In this document: positions 8,519-16,583 of the stretch, piece by piece
How the letters are laid out: every line of letters starts with the position of its first letter
Position numbering within the stretch: the stretch's first letter is position 1
DNA from: Sulfitobacter geojensis
GTDB taxonomy: Bacteria > Pseudomonadota > Alphaproteobacteria > Rhodobacterales > Rhodobacteraceae
DNA length: 64,000 nt
NCBI RefSeq assembly: GCF_000622325.1
Contig: NZ_JASE01000005.1
Location: 1,178,001 to 1,242,000, forward strand
Direction of reading: 5' to 3'
The notes under the pieces: generated by a model
Databases searched by the model: none
The model's input: only the letters and a program-made list of their open reading frames with translations
Told to the model about the DNA's origin: nothing
Program-made: the position numbers and the translations under genes

Positions 8519-9685
8519 ATGACACAAACAATCGCTCCTTTCTCTTTCGACACTCCCGGTTCGATGCGCGTGGAATGGGGCGGGGCGGCGCGCATGGGCG
8601 CGTTGTTGCAAGGCTGGTTCGCGCAGCGCAACGTATTGATCGTCACGGACCGCTTTCTTCACGAGAACGGATTATTGGCACCTGCACTTGCGTCGCTCAA
8701 GGCAGAGGGCTTTTCAGTTACCGTCTTTGATGACGTCGTTGCCGATCCGCCCGAACATATTGTGACGTCTTGCGTGGCGCAGGGCAAAGCAGCAGGCGCA
8801 AACCTTGTGCTTGGCCTTGGCGGCGGGTCCTCAATGGACATCGCCAAGATTACCGCGCTGATGCTCGCCTCTGATCAACCGCTCGCGGAAATGTACGGGA
8901 TCGACAATGTGCGGGGCGACCGGGTGCCGTTGGTGCAGGTCCCGACCACTGCTGGCACGGGATCGGAAGTGACCAACATCACAATCCTGACAACCGGCGA
9001 GACCACCAAAATGGGGATCGTTTCAAAGCAACTTTATGCGGACCTTGTATTGCTTGATGCCGAACTGACGACGGGATTGCCCCGAACCCAAACGGCGGCC
9101 ACCGGGATCGACGCAATGGTCCACGCGATCGAGGGCTTTACCAGTCAGCACAAAAAGAACCCCCTGTCAGATATTTTCGCGCGTGAGGCCCTGCGGTTGA
9201 TGAGCGCCAATTTGCTTGTGGCCTGTGCGGACGGCACCAACCGCGCAGCGCGCGAAGCCATGTTGCTGGGGGCAAATCTGGCGGGGCAAGCATTTTCCAA
9301 TAGCCCTGTCGCTGCGGTTCATGCGCTGGCATATCCCCTTGGTGGCCATTACCATCTGCCGCACGGTCTGACCAACGCGCTGATGCTTGGCCCTGTTTTG
9401 CGCTACAATATGACGGCGGCCGCCGCGCTTTATGCTGAATTGGCAGATGTTGTGCTGGGCCCTTCCGATGCAGACGTGCAGGTGCGTTCCGCCAGTTTCG
9501 TGGCCTTTATGCAGGATCTCATGGAAAGATCTGGCGCGCCTTTGCGCCTGCGTGATGTGAATGTGCCGGAAGCGGACCTTCCGATGCTGGCCAAAAATGC
9601 AATGCTGCAAAGCCGCTTGCTGGTGAACAACCCGGTGGAGGTGACAGAAAAGGATGCGCTCGAACTCTACCGCGCGGCGTTTTGA
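8519..9685 (+). CDS. Iron-containing alcohol dehydrogenase
   Basis: 388 residues, the usual length for the group III (Fe-dependent) alcohol dehydrogenase family. The NAD(P)-binding loop GGGSSMDIAK and the family signature with the metal ligands (Asp in ATGIDAMVHAIE, then the His residues of YPLGGHYHLPHG) are all present. It would reduce an aldehyde or oxidise an alcohol in the cytoplasm. The substrate cannot be read from sequence. The start at 8519 has AGGA nine bases upstream; the longer frame from 8462 lacks a ribosome site. It is monocistronic and convergent with the methyltransferase. Confidence 0.88.
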   Translation: MTQTIAPFSFDTPGSMRVEWGGAARMGALLQGWFAQRNVLIVTDRFLHENGLLAPALASLKAEGFSVTVFDDVVADPPEHIVTSCVAQGKAAGANLVLGLGGGSSMDIAKITALMLASDQPLAEMYGIDNVRGDRVPLVQVPTTAGTGSEVTNITILTTGETTKMGIVSKQLYADLVLLDAELTTGLPRTQTAATGIDAMVHAIEGFTSQHKKNPLSDIFAREALRLMSANLLVACADGTNRAAREAMLLGANLAGQAFSNSPVAAVHALAYPLGGHYHLPHGLTNALMLGPVLRYNMTAAAALYAELADVVLGPSDADVQVRSASFVAFMQDLMERSGAPLRLRDVNVPEADLPMLAKNAMLQSRLLVNNPVEVTEKDALELYRAAF

Positions 9686-9733
9686 GCGGTGGGTTGCGGG
9701 TGAGTAGGACGCACATTGCGGGCAGACGCAGAC

Positions 9734-10660
9734 CTATCGCTGCGGCTTTCGCACGTCAAAGGATCTTTGCCGCTTGGCATGGTAGGTCCACGCGATAAAC
9801 CGACTGGTTTTCTGACCCTGCGCCATGTCGACCACCCTGAATTCGGCAACTTTGGCTTTCTTCAAAAGTCTGGAAAGCGGTTTTAGGTTTTCTTTCTTTG
9901 AAACCAAACACGTAAACCAAAGGCATTGGGGACCGAAATTCACGCTTTGCTCGATCATTCTGGCGATAAAACCGATTTCGCCGCCCGCACACCAAAGCTC
10001 GGCATTCTGGCCGCCGAAATTGAGGTGGGCAGAGTTTCCTTTCCCAAGATTGCGCCACTTGCGCCGTGTGCCCTCTTCAGCCTTTGCCTGCGACTTGTGA
10101 AAGGGTGGGTTGCAAAGCGTGACATGGTACCGATCATCGGGTCCGATCACCCCCTTAAAGATATCATTCGCGTTTTTCTGGTGTATGAGTTTTACGTCCA
10201 AACCGTTCCGCGCGCTGATCTGCCGCGCCGATTTGATCGAAACAGGATCAATGTCGACACCGGTAAATGTCCAGCCATATTCATGCTGACCTGCCAAAGG
10301 GTACACAAGGCTTGCCCCCGTTCCGATGTCGAGCGCATGCACTTTGGGGCCACGCGGGATTTTCTTGCCATTTCCTTCTGCCAGCAGATCCGCCAAATAG
10401 TGGATGTAATCGACACGACCCGGCACCGGAGGACATAGGTAAGACGCAGGAATGTCCCAAAAATCAACGTCATAATGCGTCGCCAAAAGCGCTCTATTGA
10501 GCATGCGGACCGCAGCGCCATCCTGAAAGTTGATCGTCATCTGACCGCGCGGATTGCGCGTAATAAACCCCTCCAGTTCCGGAGTTTCCAAGATCAAGCG
10601 CTCAAAGTCGTAGCCCCCACGGTGCTGGTTGCGAGGGTGCAATGTGGGTTTAACAGCCAT
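9734..10660 (-). CDS. rlmF: 23S rRNA (adenine-N6)-methyltransferase RlmF
   Basis: 308 residues. It shows the RlmF layout: LHPRNQHRGGYDF at the N-terminus, the SAM-binding stretch LDIGTGASLVYPL, and the catalytic NPPFH motif that flips the target adenine. The known family methylates A1618 of 23S rRNA at N6. The start has GGAAGG at good spacing. It is housekeeping and not linked to its neighbours. Confidence 0.93.
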   Translation of the reverse strand: MAVKPTLHPRNQHRGGYDFERLILETPELEGFITRNPRGQMTINFQDGAAVRMLNRALLATHYDVDFWDIPASYLCPPVPGRVDYIHYLADLLAEGNGKKIPRGPKVHALDIGTGASLVYPLAGQHEYGWTFTGVDIDPVSIKSARQISARNGLDVKLIHQKNANDIFKGVIGPDDRYHVTLCNPPFHKSQAKAEEGTRRKWRNLGKGNSAHLNFGGQNAELWCAGGEIGFIARMIEQSVNFGPQCLWFTCLVSKKENLKPLSRLLKKAKVAEFRVVDMAQGQKTSRFIAWTYHAKRQRSFDVRKPQR

Positions 10661-10760
10661 AAGAAACCTTCCAGCCAGTTGGTGCAGGCGTCCGCCCGAC
10701 GCGGTTCAGTCTTAGCCCTTCGTTACGGTTTGCGGAACACCGGAACGCCCCAAAGGTGAT

Positions 10761-11085
10761 TTACTGCGCGCTAGGCTTTTCGTCCGGCGTTATACGGAGA
10801 AATAACGTATAAAGGACCGGCACCACGATAAGCGTCAGGAGCGTCGCAAAAGTGAGGCCTGCGATGCCGCGATCTCTTCGGGGCTGCCGCCCGCGCGCCG
10901 AATGGTGAGGTTTTCGGTTTCCGCCCGCAGTTGCGCTTGTGCGATCCGGATAGCGGCGCACGATCTGGTCGGTTTCTTCCATGACGGTAAAGACCTTTGC
11001 GGGCCGCGCCGTTTCTTGAGCGAAAGACGGAAATGCCAAAGCGGTAAAGAGTAATGCGGCCTTCAGTATCTGTTTTACATGTGCG
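10761..11085 (-). pseudogene. Scar of a deleted RND efflux operon
   Basis: The minus strand holds three fused remnants. First is the signal peptide and start of a membrane fusion protein (KQILKAALLFTALAFPSFAQ, then ARPAKVFTVMEETDQIVRRYP). Next, in another frame at about 10861-10935, is a coiled-coil fragment of the same kind of protein (RIAQAQLRAETENLTIRR, then AGGSPEEIAA). Last is the C-terminus of the inner-membrane pump (GLTFATLLTLIVVPVLYTLF). The start region reads ATGTAAAACAG, so the original ATG-AAA is also broken. The parts of an adaptor-pump pair have collapsed into about 320 bp by internal deletion and frameshift. Confidence 0.75.
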
Positions 11086-11153
11086 CCCCCTTCGCTAGTC
11101 TTGTTACAAGCAGCTTGCAGGGCAGCACGTGCAGTAAATAGAGGCACAGATAT

Positions 11154-11612
11154 TTGACCCAGTTTTTCGTCCAGATCGCATTTGGCAGTCTCTTCCTGTT
11201 GGCCAGCGCCTTGGTCCATGTCGCCGTGTTTGCCTTTGGTATTCCCAGACTTGCACGATTGGCGGATCAAATGCAGCCTGCGCGGCATATCTTTCGAACG
11301 GTGATGTTGATGAGCGCGGGCATCGCTCTTTTGATCGTTGCGCATACGATCACTATCTGGTTCTGGGCGGCTGGTTTTTACGGTTCAGGTGCCTTTTCCG
11401 ACTTTGCCACCAGCTTCTATTTTTCGACCATCACCTACACAACTTTGGGCTATGGCGACATCGTGCTTGATCCCGGTGCGCGCATTTTCGGCAGCTTTGC
11501 CGCGATAACAGGGCTGCTCACGTTTGGGCTGAGCACTGCGTTTCTGGTCGGGCTGCTGGTGCGCATATTGCCGGATGTTTTTCAGCAAGACCAAAACAAT
11601 AACATCACCTAG
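11154..11612 (+). CDS. Two-transmembrane potassium channel
   Basis: 152 residues of the Ion_trans_2 type. Two membrane helices near residues 5-30 and 48-76 precede the pore loop, which carries the K+ selectivity filter TLGYGD at residues 97-102, and a final helix follows (LLTFGLSTAFLVGLLVRIL). No cytoplasmic RCK domain is attached, so gating is not apparent. It starts with TTG after GAGG and stands alone next to the RND scar. Confidence 0.85.
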   Translation: MTQFFVQIAFGSLFLLASALVHVAVFAFGIPRLARLADQMQPARHIFRTVMLMSAGIALLIVAHTITIWFWAAGFYGSGAFSDFATSFYFSTITYTTLGYGDIVLDPGARIFGSFAAITGLLTFGLSTAFLVGLLVRILPDVFQQDQNNNIT

Positions 11613-11668
11613 ACTTGCCTTTTTGCTTGTCGATCAAGCGCGCAAAGGGATGGCTGGACAAATGCGGC

Positions 11669-13447
11669 CTAACGGGCACTCATCCGCGCGAGCGTGTCCA
11701 GAACACGGTCAGGGAATTGGTGTAATAGCAACTGGCCTGCATCCTCGAACATATCCAATGATGCGCGGTTGCCCAAACGTTCTGCGAAATCCCGTACCGA
11801 TCGTGGGCTGACAACAGGATCATGTGCGCCGTGTATCAGGCTGACAGGTACGTCCGATCCTGACACCAGATGCGACCAGTCGCGCACAACTTGGTAGCTG
11901 TCGATCTCAAACGCCGAATGCCCCTGACGTGTCGCGAATTTATATCCTTCAAGGACAACACGGCATACTTCAGGGTCTGTCAGTGTCTTCATGTCAATCG
12001 AGGCATTGGCATACAGTGACTGCATAAAACGTTCCGTGCCGCCGCTATTGATCTGACTGATGCCGGCACGCACCACAAAGGGCAGCAGGCTTGGCGTATA
12101 GCGCGCGGTATAGGCCACAACACGCTGACGGTGGGACATGTCGGCGAATTGCGATCTGGAAATGATGGGCACGCCGCCTGAGACATTCACGATGGCACGG
12201 ATGTGATCAGGTGCTTGTGCCGCACTGGCATAAGCATAAACCGCGCCGGCCATGTGGCCCAAAACCACTGCGTCCTTTATCCCCATTTGTTCGCACATCT
12301 CGCGTACGTAGCCGCCGACGCGGGCAGGGGCCGTTTCCATCGGGCCGTAGTCGGGCTCTGCATCGCCGAACCAGGGGCGCGTCGGGCAGATAAATCGGAA
12401 ACCACGGGCGCTCAGGGCTTCTCTTAGTTGCGAGGTAAGGCTGGCGCCGTCCAACATGCCGTGCAGAAAGATCACAGGCTTCCCATTTGCAGGCCCGTGA
12501 ACCTCCACAGGCATCAAGATGCCGCTCTTTAGCAGAACAGTGGTCATCTTTCCCTGAGAAATAGGTGCAGCGGGCCGCGCGGGGCCATGGCTTTCCGCCA
12601 CACGCATCAGCAAATGCAACAACCGGACGAGTTCTGTCTGCGAGCCACAACCCGTTTTCACCAACAGAGACTTAATCTGGGTGCGCACCGTCGCAATCGA
12701 GCTGTTTCGATAGTCTGCCACATCCTTAGGGCGGTGGGCGCGGCTCAGCAGTTCGCAAATCTCGCATTCAGACTGGCTTAGCCCGTATGTCGTTGCCAGT
12801 AGGTTGGGCATAGAAGGGGGCCAGTGCGCGGCCAATGGCCCGATCAGCAGCAGATCGCTGTCCAGCTTTTCATGTAGCCGTTGCGCTTGAAGATGAACCA
12901 CGTCTCCTTCGGCCAGCCCGTCAGAGGCGTCCAGGACTGGCATTTGGAAGATGAGCGGTGGGGCACCATGTTCCGACGCCGTGTTCAGAGTTTCAATGCG
13001 TTCCGCCAAGGCTGTGCGGTAGCGGTCTGGCAGCCCCAGATCGTCAAAGCGTGTTGTACGCTTTAGCCGGAACGCTCTGGTAGCAGCAGCATTGGACCAC
13101 ACGATCGTGCCCGAGCGGTCGATCAGGAACTGTGGGTCAGGGGCCAAACCGGCCCCGTTTGCTGGTGCCGCTGATTGCGCTTCCACCACGCTGCGGGTTT
13201 GCTCCAGAAGGCGCTCTGCAATCTCGAAATGGGTTGCGACCTCCGGTGTTTCGAGGGTGCCAGTCTCGCTTCGCAATGTATCAAGGGCGCTGAGGCGGTC
13301 TTGGATAAAGGCGTCCCACCGGCCCATGAAGGCGTCGTAGGTCTGCGGCTCAAGAGCAATTCTATAAATGCTCTCAACGAGTTGCGATTGCTGCTCCGAT
13401 GCCTCAGCACCCTTTCCGGAATGCGATTGCGTTTTTCTGTCGGACAT
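11669..13447 (-). CDS. LuxR-type regulator fused to a serine-less alpha/beta hydrolase
   Basis: 592 residues in three parts. An N-terminal sensor region (about 1-215) contains a PAS-like stretch (DRSGTIVWSNAAATRAF). A LuxR helix-turn-helix covers about 220-285 (GLSQSECEICELLSRAHRPKDV). A full alpha/beta-hydrolase domain covers about 310-590. The hydrolase keeps the oxyanion HG (FLHGM), the acid (HGAHDPV) and the late His (LLLHQFP). The nucleophile elbow, however, reads LGHMAGA: Met399 sits where serine is expected, and the codon (minus strand of 12251-12253) is unambiguous. The domain may thus bind a ligand without hydrolysing it. Monocistronic. Confidence 0.85.
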   Translation of the reverse strand: MSDRKTQSHSGKGAEASEQQSQLVESIYRIALEPQTYDAFMGRWDAFIQDRLSALDTLRSETGTLETPEVATHFEIAERLLEQTRSVVEAQSAAPANGAGLAPDPQFLIDRSGTIVWSNAAATRAFRLKRTTRFDDLGLPDRYRTALAERIETLNTASEHGAPPLIFQMPVLDASDGLAEGDVVHLQAQRLHEKLDSDLLLIGPLAAHWPPSMPNLLATTYGLSQSECEICELLSRAHRPKDVADYRNSSIATVRTQIKSLLVKTGCGSQTELVRLLHLLMRVAESHGPARPAAPISQGKMTTVLLKSGILMPVEVHGPANGKPVIFLHGMLDGASLTSQLREALSARGFRFICPTRPWFGDAEPDYGPMETAPARVGGYVREMCEQMGIKDAVVLGHMAGAVYAYASAAQAPDHIRAIVNVSGGVPIISRSQFADMSHRQRVVAYTARYTPSLLPFVVRAGISQINSGGTERFMQSLYANASIDMKTLTDPEVCRVVLEGYKFATRQGHSAFEIDSYQVVRDWSHLVSGSDVPVSLIHGAHDPVVSPRSVRDFAERLGNRASLDMFEDAGQLLLHQFPDRVLDTLARMSAR

Positions 13448-13924
13448 CTGAACCAGACCTCGATCGTTACAAGTGAACTCGCCGTGGGGGAGGATACCTA
13501 AATTTGGGTATAGCGTGCATTGACCTTCAGAAAAAGCTCAATTCGGGCTGCTTTGCGGCGTGATTGAGGCCGTATGAGTTTGACCTGCAACGGCCTGCAC
13601 GCAAAATTAATAACAGATTTTATAACGGGTAAGATTAGTCCGAAGTTCGTTTTGGAAGTTAGGATTTCTTAAGGACGCCGTCGCGTGCTCACTGGATTTA
13701 TTTTGGTCCTAAGTGAGCCGCCTTGGGCTTTTGCCGGCGGCGTCAATTTTAGACCCGAGACGGGGAGATTCCGGCATACCGGAAAATTCTTCTCGTGCCG
13801 CATTTTGAACCCTCCAAAAGGCGCAAGGCACCCGCGAAAGTCAGTCGAAGCGCTGATTTGATTTAGAAATTTATTCATAGAACCGGCAATTTTCGCCGGG
13901 CAAACGTAGGAAAACCTCAATAAA
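13448..13924. other. Intergenic region, no gene recognised
   Basis: 477 bases. It carries the promoter region of the LuxR-hydrolase gene and the leader of the orphan gene at 13925. A small dyad TTCCGG-cata-CCGGAA lies near 13770. A minus-strand frame (13669-14091) runs through it but overlaps the orphan gene antisense and looks spurious. Confidence 0.5.
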
Positions 13925-14452
13925 ATGGCAAAAATTAAAGTACCGTTCAAATACGATACCGGCGGCAATGGTTGGGATGTCGTCAAGAAAAATGCGCCCA
14001 AAGGGTCAAGCAATTCGGCTGTGGCCATTCCCACGGCACACAAGCTTTCACAGACCAAAAGTATGTTGGCCGGTGCGGGCAAGAAAATCACCTTCAGCCA
14101 TACGATACCCTGTGGCGAGTATGTCGATATTACGCTGAACTTTCAGGCCATTCGCCGCTTTAGCAATGATGATGGCAACCCCAAGGTCGGCAAATTCTTC
14201 TGGTTTGAATCGATCAAGGTTTGGGCGACCAAGGTCGATCCGTATATCGGCTATACGATCAACGCCAAGGCCCACCAATCAGGTTTCTTCCACCAGTGGA
14301 AAGGCGACATTTATGCGCCTGCGGCCTATATCCAGATCAAATGGGAAGCAGCCCACGTGGTTAAGAAAACGTTTAAGCCGTCGCGGGTCTATGACTTCAA
14401 GATTTTCTCGGCGAGTGCCACGGGAAAGTGCACCTTCTCGCCAAAGTATTGA
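13925..14452 (+). CDS. Orphan soluble protein, function unknown
   Basis: 175 residues without signal peptide or membrane segment. It is Lys- and aromatic-rich with a basic overall character and a high beta propensity (alternating hydrophobics such as YVDITLNFQAIRRF, YIQIKWEAAHVV). Two cysteines occur, one late (TGKCTF). An AGGAAAA stretch precedes the start. I recognise no family. It has no operon partner; the next gene is 350 bases away. Confidence 0.55.
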   Translation: MAKIKVPFKYDTGGNGWDVVKKNAPKGSSNSAVAIPTAHKLSQTKSMLAGAGKKITFSHTIPCGEYVDITLNFQAIRRFSNDDGNPKVGKFFWFESIKVWATKVDPYIGYTINAKAHQSGFFHQWKGDIYAPAAYIQIKWEAAHVVKKTFKPSRVYDFKIFSASATGKCTFSPKY

Positions 14453-14639
14453 TAGGCGTTCAGGCAACGGGTGAGGGGCATGTCGTTCGGCTTATGCCAT
14501 TTGTGCCCGTGCCTTCCTGACTTCTAGCCGTTTAATACTGGTTTCTGCTGTGCGGATAAAGATCCCGTTGTGCCCGTAGTTCACGACGGGGGCCGGCAAT
14601 AACGCGCGGGACGCCCGTTCGAGAGTCAAAAGAATGGGC

Positions 14640-14692
14640 AAATGCGCAGCGCGGATGCTTGACCGCGAGCATCCGCGCTGCGTGGCGCATTT
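14640..14692. repeat. Long inverted repeat (stem-loop)
   Basis: CGCAGCGCGGATGCT (14645-14659) pairs perfectly with AGCATCCGCGCTGCG (14668-14682) around an 8-base loop. The outer AAATGCG/CGCATTT arms extend it with a 3-base bulge. No T-run follows, so it is not a typical terminator. Confidence 0.6.
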
Positions 14693-14751
14693 GTGTGCGT
14701 CAAGTTCCCAATCCGCAAACGCCACGGGGAAAAAATTCAAACATCCATTGA

Positions 14752-14767
14752 TAATGAATATTCATTA
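14752..14767. promoter_or_regulatory. Perfect 16-bp palindrome, probable TetR operator
   Basis: TAATGAATATTCATTA is its own reverse complement and lies 35 bases before the TetR start. The length and position fit a TetR-family autoregulatory operator controlling the TetR-SDR pair. Confidence 0.6.
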
Positions 14768-14801
14768 CATATCTTGGCCTCGTCTGACACGAGGATGCGC
14801 A

Positions 14802-15374
14802 ATGCCGAGACTGACCAAGAAAGAAACCAGAATAAAACTTCGCGACGCGCTGGTTGCGGAAGTGGTTGAAAACGGTATTTCCGCGTTGAATGTAGCGGGC
14901 ATCGTCACACGGGCAAAGGTATCGGCAGGGACGGTTTACGTCCATTTTGAAAACAAGGATGACATGCTGCGTCAGGTTTATATGGATCTGAAAGCCGACT
15001 TCCACAGCACCATTACCGAAAAGCAAAATGAAACGGATAGCGCGCGGCTTGTGCGCGATATGTGGTTTGCAATGTTCGATTTTGTGCGCACCCGCCCGAA
15101 GGACTTCTTGTTCCTCGACTATGCGAGTGCCGCAAAAATACTGTCACCTGAACAACAAGAGATCACCGACAAATATGCCGCTGAGATTGCGGCGCTTCTG
15201 AAACGTGGCGTGGACGACGCCACCTTGGCCGATCTTGATACCGGCCTGCTTTCCCTATTGTTGGTGGCCCCTGCCATGCAGCTTGCGCGCAGTGCTGTCC
15301 TTTCCGGTCAGGCAATCCCCGAAACACTGATCGAACAGACCTTTGAACGGGTCTGGCTTTCGATCGCAAAATAA
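14802..15374 (+). CDS. TetR-family transcriptional regulator
   Basis: 190 residues with an N-terminal TetR helix-turn-helix (ISALNVAGIVTRAKVSAGTVYVHFENKDDMLRQVY) and a variable C-terminal ligand domain. The start at 14802 follows GAGGAT; the frame upstream is open but unsupported. The reductase gene begins 19 bases after its stop, so it probably represses that gene and itself through the upstream palindrome. Confidence 0.88.
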   Translation: MPRLTKKETRIKLRDALVAEVVENGISALNVAGIVTRAKVSAGTVYVHFENKDDMLRQVYMDLKADFHSTITEKQNETDSARLVRDMWFAMFDFVRTRPKDFLFLDYASAAKILSPEQQEITDKYAAEIAALLKRGVDDATLADLDTGLLSLLLVAPAMQLARSAVLSGQAIPETLIEQTFERVWLSIAK

Positions 15375-15393
15375 CAATCAAAAGGATCAAACC

Positions 15394-16248
15394 ATGACGA
15401 AGATTGTACTTATCACCGGCACATCCACCGGTCTTGGCGTGGCCACTGCGGTTCAGGCGGCACAGGCCGGACACACCGTCTATGCGAGCATGCGCAACAC
15501 GCAAAAACGCGATACGCTTGATGCGGCTGCACAGGCCGCCGGTGTATCGCTGAACGTGCTGCAACTTGACGTGCAGGACGCGGCTTCTGTCAACGCGGCT
15601 GTCGATACCGTTATAACCGAACAAGGCCGTATTGATGTGCTGATCAACAACGCCGGTATGGGATATGTGCGCAGCCTTGAGCAGGCCGAAGAGGCAGATA
15701 TCCAAAAGATCCTCGACATCAATTACACAGGTGTCGCGCGCTGCATCAAGGCGGTCATGCCCCATATGCGCAAAGCCCGCGCTGGGCATGTGATCAACAT
15801 CAGTTCCGTCGGTGGTCTGGTCGGCCAGCCGTTCAACGAAATCTACTGCGGGGCGAAATTCGCTGTCGAAGGCCTGACAGAGGCGATGGCCAGCTACATC
15901 ACCCCTGCGTTCGGCATCCACTTCACGGCCATCGAGCCAGGCGGCATCACGTCCGAGTTCGCCAATACAGTGCTGGAGCAAGTTGAGCAGACAGGTGGCA
16001 TGTTGGATGATGAATACCTGCCGATCCTTCAAAAATACATCTCGGGTTCGCAGAGCCGCCAAGAGACGGGCATCTATCAGACTGCTGATGAGGTCGCAGA
16101 GGTCGTCATGAAAGTCATGGGTTCAGAAAAGCCCCCAGTCCGCACGCGCACTTCCCAGTGGTCCGAAGACTTTAGCAATCTCAAAACTGGCCTTGATCCG
16201 GATGGGCTGAAGCAGCAATCACGGGTTGCCGAACAGTTTCTGGAATAG
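15394..16248 (+). CDS. Short-chain dehydrogenase/reductase
   Basis: 284 residues of the classical SDR family. The cofactor motif is TGTSTGLG, NNAG is present (INNAGMGY), the catalytic Ser lies in INISSVGG, and the Tyr-x3-Lys pair is YCGAK. It would oxidise or reduce an alcohol/carbonyl with NAD(P)H. The start at 15394 follows AAAGGA. It is cotranscribed with the TetR gene, which suggests induction by a lipophilic or toxic carbonyl compound (inference). Confidence 0.88.
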   Translation: MTKIVLITGTSTGLGVATAVQAAQAGHTVYASMRNTQKRDTLDAAAQAAGVSLNVLQLDVQDAASVNAAVDTVITEQGRIDVLINNAGMGYVRSLEQAEEADIQKILDINYTGVARCIKAVMPHMRKARAGHVINISSVGGLVGQPFNEIYCGAKFAVEGLTEAMASYITPAFGIHFTAIEPGGITSEFANTVLEQVEQTGGMLDDEYLPILQKYISGSQSRQETGIYQTADEVAEVVMKVMGSEKPPVRTRTSQWSEDFSNLKTGLDPDGLKQQSRVAEQFLE

Positions 16249-16583
16249 TTTACAGGCTCCGGATCTCAGACCGTTTCGATGCGAAAGTGAAATCAAACGT
16301 CGCCGTGAGCTGTGGCGGCGTTTGGAGAATATGGAGCCCTCTGCGCGCCGCACGTTCGTCCGGTTCTTGAGGATAGTTGAAATGCTAGCAATTTCGCGAA
16401 CAACATGCTCAAACGTTTTTAGAAAAGGTTTCTGGCAAAAGGTGTCTGGTTCTTCGATGCGCCAATTTCGGGAATAGCTCCGACAACTTAAATCGGACCC
16501 CACCAGTCGCTGATTGATATGGTGACATGAACCAATCCCTACCGCCCCTTCTCACAGGCGTAGATCACGGAGATTAAATCTTA
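16249..16583. other. Intergenic region, no gene recognised
   Basis: 335 bases between the reductase and the permease. Overlapping short frames on both strands show no domain. No hairpin or operator was noticed. Confidence 0.45.

Larger units (their letters stand above)
14453..14801. other. Intergenic region with long hairpin and TetR operator
   Basis: 349 bases between the orphan gene and the TetR regulator. It contains a strong stem-loop (14640-14692) and the palindromic operator at 14752-14767. A short minus-strand frame (14492-14740) lacks a ribosome site and recognisable domains. Confidence 0.5.

Noticed and set aside
13669..14091. Minus-strand frame overlapping the orphan gene
   Set aside because: Half is antisense to the orphan gene, and the rest shows random composition.
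14492..14740. 82-codon minus-strand frame spanning the stem-loop
   Set aside because: No ribosome site or known domain, and the stem-loop lies inside it.
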